Shown: positions 24,420 through 32,500 of the stretch, one piece after another
How the letters are laid out: each line of letters starts with the position of its first letter
Numbering within the stretch: position 1 is the stretch's first letter
Source: Candidatus Rokuibacteriota bacterium
GTDB lineage: Bacteria; Methylomirabilota; Methylomirabilia; Rokubacteriales; CSP1-6
Direction of reading: 5' to 3'
Assembly (NCBI GenBank): GCA_016184125.1
Contig: JACPDG010000088.1
Location: 1-51,196 of the forward strand
DNA: 51,196 nt
Notes under the pieces: model-generated
Databases searched by the model: none
Told to the model about the DNA's origin: nothing
The model's input: the letters and a program-made list of their open reading frames with translations, nothing else
Made by a program: the position numbers and the translations under genes

Positions 24420-25328
24420 TCAGGTCGCGGGCGTGATGTTTTCCGGCGGCTCGACGTGGGCGGTGGCCTTGGCCCTGCCGAGTTGCCGCTCGATGCGGCG
24501 CTCGACGTGGCTGGCGATCTCGTGGGCCTGGTGGACGGCCATGTCGCCTTCAAGCTGGATGTGCAGGTCGACCCAGTGAAACGCCCCGACGTGGCGGTGG
24601 CGGACTTCGTGATAGGCGAGGATGCGGCCGGCGGCGACCTCGTCGTCGAGCACGGCGCGGATGAGCCGGTCGTCGGCGATGTCGATCTGGTCCACCAGTC
24701 CGCCCCACGATTCGACCAGCAGCCGCCCGCCGGTGTAGAAGATCGTCCCGGCCACGGCGATCGCGATGACGGGATCGAGCCACGTCTTGCCTGTGAATTG
24801 CACCAGGATCAGCCCGACGACGACCCCGGCGGTGGTCAGCACGTCCGTCAGCAGGTGCTTGCCGTCCGCGATGAGCGTCGGGCTCTGCAGTCGCCGGCCG
24901 CCGAGGTAGACGCACGTCGCCAATAGCCCAAGCAGCACGGCGATGCCGACCAGCATCCACGAGCCGGTGTCGAGGTTGCGCACCTCGGCTCCGACGGCGA
25001 GGCGGCGCGAGGCCTCGAAGACGATGACGGCCCCGGCGAGCACGATCATCGCGCCCTCGATGCCGACGGCGACGAACTCGACCTTGCCGTGGCCGTAGGG
25101 GTGCAGCCGGTCCGGCGGCTGCGCCGCGTACCACGTGGACAGCGCGGCGACGGCGGCGGCGGCGAGGTTCACGATCGACTCCATCGCGTCGGAGAGCACC
25201 GCCGCGGAGTTGGTCAGCGCGAAGACGGCGAACTTCAGGCCCATGATCATCGCGCCGCCGGCCAGCGCTAGCCACGCCACCTTCTTCGCCCGCCGCGCCA
25301 TCTGCAGGTGTGCCGCGTGTTCCGCCAT
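24420..25328 (-). CDS. Cation diffusion facilitator (CDF) metal exporter
   Basis: A 302-residue inner-membrane protein with six segments and a cytosolic C-terminal domain. CDF features are VLSDAMESIVNLAAA (metal-site Asp in TM2), HPYGHGKVEFVAVGIEG after it, and DGKHLLTDVLTTAGV (HxxxD metal site in TM5). The C-terminal ferredoxin-like metal-sensing domain has YHEVRHRHVGAFHWVDLHIQ and QAHEIASHVERRI. It exports Zn2+, Mn2+ or Fe2+ by proton antiport; the metal cannot be called. The ATG 25328 overlaps the TGA of an upstream short frame (TGATG). Confidence 0.88.
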   Translation of the reverse strand: MAEHAAHLQMARRAKKVAWLALAGGAMIMGLKFAVFALTNSAAVLSDAMESIVNLAAAAVAALSTWYAAQPPDRLHPYGHGKVEFVAVGIEGAMIVLAGAVIVFEASRRLAVGAEVRNLDTGSWMLVGIAVLLGLLATCVYLGGRRLQSPTLIADGKHLLTDVLTTAGVVVGLILVQFTGKTWLDPVIAIAVAGTIFYTGGRLLVESWGGLVDQIDIADDRLIRAVLDDEVAAGRILAYHEVRHRHVGAFHWVDLHIQLEGDMAVHQAHEIASHVERRIERQLGRAKATAHVEPPENITPAT

Positions 25329-25459
25329 CACCGGATCATGCGCCGCGCCGCCGCGAAGATCTGCTCTTCCAGGTGCTCGGCGGTCATCCCGACGGGGATC
25401 CGGGTGTCCGTCCGCGCCGGCAGCTGGGACAGCACCTCGACGCGCACGCGCCGGACCAT
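25328..25459 (-). CDS. Possible small protein coupled to the CDF gene
   Basis: A 43-codon frame (ATG 25459) reads VEVLSQLPARTDTRIPVGMT, AEHLEEQIFAAARRMIR and ends in a TGATG overlap with the CDF start. The same frame is open upstream through a 15-bp tandem repeat, so it may be the tail of a longer, decayed gene. No family is recognised. Confidence 0.3.
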   Translation of the reverse strand: MVRRVRVEVLSQLPARTDTRIPVGMTAEHLEEQIFAAARRMIR

Positions 25460-25504
25460 GCAGCCGGCGAGACGGGTCCGCAACGTGTCGAGGTTCCGGG
25501 CGCC

Positions 25505-25540
25505 GAAAGCCGCCTCCCCGAAAGCCGCCTCCCCGAAAGC
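25505..25540. repeat. 15-bp tandem repeat (2.4 units)
   Basis: The unit GAAAGCCGCCTCCCC is repeated exactly at 25505-25519 and 25520-25534 with a partial third copy. On the minus strand it encodes repeated FGEAA. The surrounding 25460-25808 shows no certain gene. Confidence 0.7.
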
Positions 25541-25808
25541 GAACGAGCAGCCGATCAGTGCCGACCGCGCCGCCGGTCGACCCGCTGCCGTTCCTCGCGC
25601 TCGTGCAACTCCTGCCAGCTTCGCCCGTGGCGCACGTCTTCCCAGCAGAACCGTATGCCCTGGTTGTCGGTCGGATTGACGCCCGGACACCCAGCCCGGC
25701 GCCTCCCTTTGTGCACTCTCGTGGGCCGCCCTGCTCAAGCGCGTGTTCGCCTTCGATGTCCTGCGCTGTCCACCCGGTGGCGTTGGTCCATAGAGAGACT
25801 GGCGCTCG

Positions 25809-26021
25809 TCACAGCGCGATGACCTCGCCGGGCTTGAGGTCCGGTTTGAGCTCCCAGTACCAGGCGCTGCCGCGCCAGATGCGACGCGCGCCGAGCGCAG
25901 ACAGCCGGGCGCGCCACCTGCCCAGGTAGTCCGTGAGGAGCCGGTCACGCTCCCGCCGTTCCGCGATCTGCCACTGGCTTGGCCGAGGTCGTCGAAGAAC
26001 TGCGCCGGCGAGGTGGGACAT
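25809..26021 (-). CDS. Short hypothetical protein or C-terminal gene fragment
   Basis: A 70-codon frame whose last 50 residues look like real protein: ERRERDRLLTDYLGRWRARL, SALGARRIWRGSAWYWELKP, DLKPGEVIAL. The first 20 residues overlap the opposite-strand nucleotidyltransferase frame and look non-coding, so the true 5' end is probably lost. I do not recognise the family. The position beside an MNT/HEPN pair suggests debris of another such module. Confidence 0.35.
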   Translation of the reverse strand: MSHLAGAVLRRPRPSQWQIAERRERDRLLTDYLGRWRARLSALGARRIWRGSAWYWELKPDLKPGEVIAL

Positions 26022-26041
26022 TCGCGCGATACTTTGTGGTC

Positions 26042-26557
26042 GTGAGCCCCCTTGCGAGCACGGAAGACCCGACCCTCGATGAGATCGCCCGGCGCCTGGT
26101 CGACCTCCTGCGCCCCGATCGCATCTACTTGTTTGGCTCCCGGGCCCGTGGTGATGCGGGACCTGACGGCGACTATGACCTCATGGTCATCGTTTCCCAT
26201 CTCGATGTGCCAGCCTACAAGCTCGCGCAGCGTGCGCACGGGGTGCTGTGGGGACTCCGCGCCGCGGCCGACATTCTCGTATGGCCGCGCGAGGCGTTCG
26301 ACGCCCGGCTGCACCTTCGCGCGTCCCTTCCTGCGACCGTTGTCCGGGAGGGCCGCCTGCTACATGCCGCCGGACGATCCGCGGCTGGCCGACGCGCGTG
26401 CCTGGCTCCGCAGGGCGGCCGACGACCTACGTGGTGCCGAGATCGACCTTGCAGCGTCGCCGCCGCTCACAGGCGACGCTGCGTTCCACTGCCAGCAGGC
26501 GACCGAGAAGGCCCTCAAGGCGGTCTGGCGCGTGTCCCGGCCGCCGCGCGGCCGTAG
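26042..26557 (+). CDS. MNT-type nucleotidyltransferase with a lost stop codon
   Basis: Residues about 1-108 form a minimal nucleotidyltransferase: DEIARRLVDLLRPDRIYLFG, SRARGD and DYDLMVIV (G-S...DxD metal site), then AADILVWPREAFDARLHLRA and EGRLLHAA. Relatives end at this point with a TGA overlapping the ATG of the HEPN gene; here the expected TGA reads GGA. Translation therefore runs on into 63 residues of frame-shifted HEPN sequence. MNT/HEPN pairs act as toxin-antitoxin modules in which MNT adenylylates and silences the HEPN RNase. The start is taken at GTG 26042. Confidence 0.6.
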   Translation: MSPLASTEDPTLDEIARRLVDLLRPDRIYLFGSRARGDAGPDGDYDLMVIVSHLDVPAYKLAQRAHGVLWGLRAAADILVWPREAFDARLHLRASLPATVVREGRLLHAAGRSAAGRRACLAPQGGRRPTWCRDRPCSVAAAHRRRCVPLPAGDREGPQGGLARVPAAARP

Positions 26558-26600
26558 TCGGATCGTCGCTCGAACTCTCACATGTCGAGGCCGCCGTTGA
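26364..26600 (+). pseudogene. 3'-truncated HEPN domain protein
   Basis: Starting at ATG 26364 inside the MNT frame: PDDPRLADARAWLRRAADDL, GAEIDLAASPP, AAFHCQQATEKALKAVW. This is the N-terminal half of a HEPN helical domain. The homology ends near 26530 and the frame then reads antisense to the SDR gene end. The catalytic RxxxxH that lies in the missing half is absent, so no RNase activity is expected. Confidence 0.55.
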
Positions 26601-27417
26601 CGCCCCACACCTGGCCGGTGATGTAGGACGACGCGTCGGCGGCCAGGAAGTGCACGACCCTGGCGACCTCCTCGGGCTTGCCGAGGCGAGCGAGCGGGAT
26701 CTGCGCCACGATCTTCTCCATCACCTTCGGCGGGACGTGCTCGAGCATCTCGGTCGCGATGAACCCCGGCGTCACGGTGTTCACGGTGAGCCCGATGTTG
26801 TCCGGCTCCGTGAGCTTGCCCGCCTTCGCGAGCAGGAACGCCGCTTCGCGGGCGAGCGTCTTCGTCAGGCCGAACAGCCCTGACTTGGACGCGGCATAGT
26901 TCGCCTGGCCGATGTTGCCCGTCTCGCCGATGACGCTCGACACGTTCACGATGCGGCCGCTGCCACGCTCCGCCATGTGCCGGAGCGCCGCCTGCGAGAG
27001 GAAGAACGCTCCCGAGAGGTTCACGTTGAGCACCTTGAACCAGTCGTCATCCGCCAGCTTGAGCACGGTCTTGTCGATGGTGATGCCGGCGTTGTTGACC
27101 AGGATGTCGAGGCGGCCGTGCATGGCGATCACCTCGGCGACCGTGCGGCGGCAGTCGTGCGGATCACCGACGTTGCCCCGGTGGATGCTCACGTCGGTGC
27201 GGTACGTGGAGGCGAAAGCCTCACGGAACTTCTCGGCCGCCGGCGTGTTGCCGGCATAGCCAGCCGCGACCGTCGCGCCCTGGCTGGCCAGGCTGCGGCA
27301 GATCGCCGCGCCGATGCCTCGCGTGCCGCCGGTGACGAACGCGACACGACCCTTCAGCTTGTCGCCGACGCGGGTGGCGGTGCTCTCGTCCTGCTGCGCG
27401 ATGTTCGCGTTCGTCAT
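26578..27417 (-). CDS. SDR-family oxidoreductase, 3-oxoacyl-ACP/acetoacetyl-CoA reductase-like
   Basis: A 279-residue short-chain dehydrogenase. The cofactor motif is TGGTRGIGAAI (NADP type), with NNAG, the catalytic Ser in IVNVSSVIGETG, YAASK (Tyr-x3-Lys) and the C-terminal ITGQVWGVNGGLDM typical of PhaB/FabG. It has an N-terminal extension of about 20 residues, MTNANIAQQDESTATRVGDK. A likely role is NADPH reduction of a 3-oxoacyl thioester. It is divergent from a ThDP enzyme across a 290-base gap that includes repeat copy 4. GGAGG lies 6 bases from the ATG. Confidence 0.86.
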   Translation of the reverse strand: MTNANIAQQDESTATRVGDKLKGRVAFVTGGTRGIGAAICRSLASQGATVAAGYAGNTPAAEKFREAFASTYRTDVSIHRGNVGDPHDCRRTVAEVIAMHGRLDILVNNAGITIDKTVLKLADDDWFKVLNVNLSGAFFLSQAALRHMAERGSGRIVNVSSVIGETGNIGQANYAASKSGLFGLTKTLAREAAFLLAKAGKLTEPDNIGLTVNTVTPGFIATEMLEHVPPKVMEKIVAQIPLARLGKPEEVARVVHFLAADASSYITGQVWGVNGGLDM

Positions 27418-27488
27418 GTCGGCTCCTCCGGGAGCGAGTGAATGGGCCGCCGGGTCGCCCGCAGCCACCCCATTGTTCCACCGATTTC

Positions 27489-27562
27489 ATGGGGGCCCCG
27501 AAATGGCCCCCCAATCCCCCCAGACGTTCGCCGGGCCCGGGGTGAACCCGGGCCCGGCTCTA
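27489..27562 (-). repeat. Two-hairpin intergenic element, copy 4 (head variant B, covarying stem)
   Basis: It has the head GGGGGCCCCGAAATGGC and two C6 tracts. The stem GCCGGGCCCGGG (27530-27541) pairs with CCCGGGCCCGGC (27547-27558). The stem sequence differs from the other copies on both sides, so pairing is kept by compensatory changes. It lies 70 bases upstream of the SDR start, in the same orientation to that gene as all other copies are to theirs. Confidence 0.8.
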
Positions 27563-27708
27563 CCACTCCGGTTTGCTCACGACCTCCGAGCCGGCGCGCG
27601 GCCGGCGAAAGCCGCAGCACCTCCCCCCTGGACGTTCGGCTCCGTCCGGGCTACCTTCGGCAGCGTTGCCGGGACCAGGAGGATCGGGCTCGGGAGAGAG
27701 GACATCCG

Positions 27709-29367
27709 ATGAAGATCAAGGCGGCGAACGGGGTCGCGCGGATTCTCAAGGCCGAGGGCGTGCCGTGGGTGAGCTGCTATCCCACCAACCACGTCAACAA
27801 CGCGCTCGGCGAAGAAGGCGTGCCGATCCTGATGATGGGCGAGGAGCGCTTCGCGGTCGCGGTGGCCGACGCGTTCTCGCGTGTGACCTGCGGCAAGCGG
27901 ATCGGCGCGTGCACCATCATGGCGAACCTCAACGCCGCCGGCATCCAGATGGCGTACGGGGCGATCGCCCAGGCGTGGGAGGACTCGTCGCCGCTCCTCG
28001 TCATCACGGAAGGCGTCGGTCAGGGTGCCGGCCGGCACACGCACTTCGACATGGCCCAAGCGCTCGCGCCGGTCACGAAGTGGGTCGGCAAGATCGACCG
28101 CGCCGAGCTCGTGCCCGACTACCTGCGCCGCGCCTTCACGCACCTGCGGTCCGGCCGTCCCGGGCCCGTCCTGCTGATCGTCCCGCGCGACCTCGGCGAG
28201 TACGACGAGGACGAGCATCCGTACACGCCGGTCAAAGGCTGGCGGTGGGGGCCCGATCCCGACGACGTGAAGGCCGCGGTGAAGACGCTCCTCGGCGCGA
28301 AGGACCCGCTGCTCTACGTGGGGGAGGGCGTCTACTACGCCGACGCCACGAGCGAGCTCCTGCAGCTCGCCGAGCTCGCGCAGGTGCCGGTGCTGACGAC
28401 GCTGAAGGCCAAGGGTGCGTTCCCCGAGCACCACCCGCTGTCCGTCGGCGTGCGCGGCTCGCTCGCCGAGCACTTCCTCAGGCGGTGCGACGTCCTCTTC
28501 TCGATCGGCTCGAGCCTCTTCCCCAACCGGTTCAGCCACGCGATCCCCGACGCCCGGGCGAAGACGATCGTCCAGTGCACGGTCGACACCCTCGACATCA
28601 ACCGGAGCTACGAGACGGGCCACGCGGTGATCGGCGACGCAAAGCTCACGCTCCAGGCCCTCATCGAGGAGCTGTCGAAGCAGACGGGCGGCGGGGTGCC
28701 GAAGAAGGCCGCGCTCGCCGGCGAGATCCGCGCCGCCAGGCAGGAGTTCCTCGCGAAGTTCCGGCCCTGGATGGAGTCGAACGAGACCCCGATCAACCCG
28801 TACCGCGTGATCGGCGACCTCATGAAGGTGCTCGACCCGAAGGCCTCGTTCGTCACGGCGGACTCGGGCAACACGCGTGACCAGCTCAGCACCGTCTACG
28901 AGGCGCACGTCCCGCGCGGTCACCTGGGCTGGGGCAACGTCTCGACGCTCGGGTTCAGCCTGGCGGGCGCGATCGGGGCCAAGCTCGCGTACCCGGAGCG
29001 GCAGTGCGTGCACGTCACCGGCGACGCGGGCGTCTGCTACATGATGGGCAACTTCGAGGCGGTGGCACGTTACAGGATCGGGATCACGACGCTCCACATC
29101 AACAACGGCGGCTACTCCGGGTACGGACCCGGCTTCTGGGGCGCGGGGCACGACCCCTACACGTGGAAGGTGTCGGATCACTCGTCGGCCTGCATGGCCA
29201 CGATGGCGAGGGCCGTCGGGTTCCACGCGGAGGACGTCACCGAGCCGTCGGAGATCGTGCCGGCGCTCAGACGCGCGTTCGACGAGAACGCCAGGGGCCG
29301 CCCGGCGTATCTCGAGCTCATCTGCTCGCATCACCCGGTGCACGGAGGCTGGGTCCGGCCCGCGTAA
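27709..29367 (+). CDS. Thiamine-diphosphate-dependent enzyme, acetolactate synthase-like
   Basis: A 552-residue ThDP enzyme. Cofactor Glu46 is in LMMGEERFAVAVADAF, the central domain includes KDPLLYVGEGVYYADATSEL, and the ThDP/Mg motif GDAGVCYMMGNFEAVARYRI ends in NN of TTLHINNGGYSGYG. Residues GGYSGYGPGFWG after the motif are unlike anabolic acetolactate synthase, and no regulatory subunit gene is near, so a catabolic decarboxylase or lyase role is more likely. It is divergent from the SDR gene. The protein is clearly different from the ThDP enzyme at 18231 and is not a recent duplicate. Confidence 0.85.
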   Translation: MKIKAANGVARILKAEGVPWVSCYPTNHVNNALGEEGVPILMMGEERFAVAVADAFSRVTCGKRIGACTIMANLNAAGIQMAYGAIAQAWEDSSPLLVITEGVGQGAGRHTHFDMAQALAPVTKWVGKIDRAELVPDYLRRAFTHLRSGRPGPVLLIVPRDLGEYDEDEHPYTPVKGWRWGPDPDDVKAAVKTLLGAKDPLLYVGEGVYYADATSELLQLAELAQVPVLTTLKAKGAFPEHHPLSVGVRGSLAEHFLRRCDVLFSIGSSLFPNRFSHAIPDARAKTIVQCTVDTLDINRSYETGHAVIGDAKLTLQALIEELSKQTGGGVPKKAALAGEIRAARQEFLAKFRPWMESNETPINPYRVIGDLMKVLDPKASFVTADSGNTRDQLSTVYEAHVPRGHLGWGNVSTLGFSLAGAIGAKLAYPERQCVHVTGDAGVCYMMGNFEAVARYRIGITTLHINNGGYSGYGPGFWGAGHDPYTWKVSDHSSACMATMARAVGFHAEDVTEPSEIVPALRRAFDENARGRPAYLELICSHHPVHGGWVRPA

Positions 29368-29524
29368 GCGCGCGACTGCTGCCCAGCGTGCAGGGCACGG
29401 TGCACCGCCTCCCCGTGCAGGTCACGCAGCCCGAATGCCCGGCGGCGCGCCGTAACTGACCGTTCGATCGAGCGCGTGCCGCGCGCGGCGAGCGTGGCAC
29501 GGAATCGGCGTACCGAGCGCCGTC

Positions 29525-32500
29525 ATGCGCGTCCGAACGATCGGCCTCAGCGTGATGGCGCTTCTCGTCGTCGTGCCCGGCGCCCACGCCGCGACCTCCG
29601 AGCAGATCGAGGATGCGCGCACGCACGCGCTCGCGTGGCTGCTCCTCGATCAACACGCCGACGGAAGCTGGAAGAGCGCGGCGGGAACGGAAGCCGCCGC
29701 CACGGCCGCAGCCGTCTCGGTGCTCACCCGTGCGCTTCCCGGCAGCTACGCGCACGCGCGGGGCATCGCGTGGCTCGCCAACGCCACCGTTGCGAGCGTC
29801 GATTCCCGCGCGCGCGCCGTGAGCGGCCTGCACGCCGCCGGCCTCGATGTCGCGGCCTCCGCGCAGCAGCTGGCCGCCGCACGGAACGCGAAGCTCACGT
29901 GGGGCGCCTACCCCGGCTACGACACGAGCTTCCCCGACACCGCCCTGGCGCTCGGCGCCGTTCGTGTCGCGGACGCATCCTTCCCCGAACCCGACCTGCA
30001 GCGCGCGCTCTGCGCCATGCTGGCCGGGCAGCGGACCGATGCGGACGCAGCCGGAAGCTGGGGTCACGTGCCACTGGCCGCCGTGCCGACCATGACGGTG
30101 CTGCCCGCCGGCGTGCTCGTACCGACGGCGCTGAACGTCCTCGAGGTCCATGCGCTCTCGCGGCGGTGGTCCACCGTGCCCTGCTCGACGCGCTCGCTCG
30201 CGACGGCCATCGACACGGGGACGACATGGCTGCTCGCGAAGCAGAATCCCGCCGACGGCGGCTTCGGGGACCAGGGCGCCAGCACCGTGATGGACACCGT
30301 GCACGCGCTCGCGGTCCTGAACGTCCTGCGGTCGGACGAGCGGCGACTCGCCTCGCGCCCGACCTACGATGCCGCGGCCGACGCCGCGCTCGGCTATCTC
30401 CTCGGCGCGAGGACCACCGACGGAAGCTGGAGAGGCGACGCGCTGCAGACGGCGCTGGCGCTCGACGCCTTTCCGCCGCTTCCCGAGCCGCTCGCCGACC
30501 GTGACCGCGACAGCATCCCCGACACCGTCGAGGCGGTCTTCGGCACGGACGTCCTCACCGACGACTCTCGCTTCCTGGCGCGCGGCAACGGCCGATACGC
30601 GCTCACGTCGCTCGCTCCCATGCGCGTCGTCGCCGGCGCTCCGGGCGTCACGCTCGCCGTCAGAGGCGACGGCTTCACCCCCGCGTCCGAGGTGCGATGG
30701 CAGGGCGCCGGCCGGCCGACGACCCATGTCAGCGCGACCGAGCTGCGTGCCGCGGTCGGTGCGACGGACCTCACGACTGCCGGCAGCTTCGTCGTCAACG
30801 TGTTCACGCCCGCGCCCGGTGGTGGCGCAACCTCCCCGCTCGCCCTCACCGTCGTCAATCCGGTCCCGACCGTGGCCGCCATCGCCCCGGGCACCGTCGT
30901 GGCCGGCAGTCCGGGCGCCACCCTCACGGTGACCGGGTCCGGTTTCGTCGCCACGTCGACCGTCGCGTGGAACGGCGCTCCGCGCTCCACGACGTTCGTC
31001 AGCCCGGCCGAGCTCCGCGCGACGATCACCGCCGCGGACATCGCGAGCGCCGGCATCGCCGCGGTCGCGGTCGTCACGCCCGCGCCCGGCGGCGGCACAT
31101 CGGCCGCCCGCGCCCTCACCATCGAGAGCCCGGTGCCCGAGCTCACCTCGCTGTCGCCGAGCAGTGCGATGGCCGGCGGCGGTCCCTTCACCGTGACCGT
31201 GTCGGGCACCGGGTTCGCCCCGTCCTCGGTCGTGCAGTGGAACGGATCGAGCCGGTCGACGACGTTCGTGAGCCCGACGCAGCTGCTGGCGGCGGTGCTC
31301 GCTGCCGACATCGCAAGCGCGGGCACGGCGACGGTCACCGTCTTCACGCCCGCGCCCGGCGGCGGCACGTCGGCAGGCGGGCCGTTTCCGGTCAACAACC
31401 CGTTCCCGACTCTGACGTCTCTCTCCCCCACCAGCGTGACAGCCGGCAGCCCGGACATCACGCTGACGGTGAACGGCACCGGCTTCGTGTCCAGCTCGGT
31501 CGTCCGGTGGAACGGGATCGCCCAGGCCACGACGTTCGTCAGCCCGACCCAGCTGGTCGCCTCGATCCCGGCCGGCATCCTGGCGCAGGGCGGCTACGCG
31601 AACGTGAGCGTCGTCTCTCCCCCTCCCGGTGGGGGCAGCACGGGGGTGCTGACGCTCACGGTCGAAAACCCCCCACCGGCGCTGGCGTCGCTCTCACCGT
31701 CGACGGTCATGGCGGGTGGGTCGAGCTTCACGGTCACCCTGCGCGGCAGCGGCTTCACGGCGAGCTCCATCGTGTACATCGTCAGCTCCCCTCGATCGAA
31801 GACGTTCATCAGCGCGACCGAGCTGCAGAGCGTGATGGCCGCGTTCGACATCGCGACCGGCGGTGCCCGGTCGGTCTGGATCGTCAACCCGCCACCGGGG
31901 GGCGGCACCAGCCAGAAGCTGACGCTCGCCGTCGACAATCCGGTGCCGTCCGTGACGACCGTGTCTCCCGCATCCGCGGTCGCCGGCGCCGCGCCGTTGA
32001 CGCTCACGATCGCGGGCACCGGCTTCGTCTCCGCCTCGAGCGTGCGATGGAACGGTCTGGCGAGATCGACGGCGTACGCCAGCAGCACCCAGCTCCGCGC
32101 GAGCATCCCGGCGAGCGACCTCGCAACGGTGGGCACCGCATCCATCACCGTGAACAACGGTCCGCCCGCCGGCGGAACCAGCGCGCCCGTGCCGTTCACG
32201 GTCACGGAGAACACGGGGAACCCGGTCCCCTCGATCGCGTACCTCTCGCAGAAGAGCATCGCCGCCGGCTCACCACCATTCACCCTCGCCGTCACGGGCA
32301 GCGGCTTCGTCGCCGGATCGGTCCTCCACTGGAACGGAGCCCCCAGGGCCACGACCGTGCTCAGCGCGACCCAGCTCCTGGCGGCGATCACGGAGACCGA
32401 CGTCGCCGCGGTCGGCACCGCCGAGGTCAGCCTCTTCAACCCGTCGCCCGGCGGTGGATCCAGTGCGCCGGCACCGTTCGCCATCACGGAGTATGCCGAG

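Noticed and set aside
29495..29510. TGGCACGGAATCGGCG upstream of the TIG gene as a sigma-54 promoter
   Set aside because: The -24 half is perfect and GG-N10-GC is kept, but the -12 half is CGGC rather than TTGC and it lies only 14 bases before the ATG.
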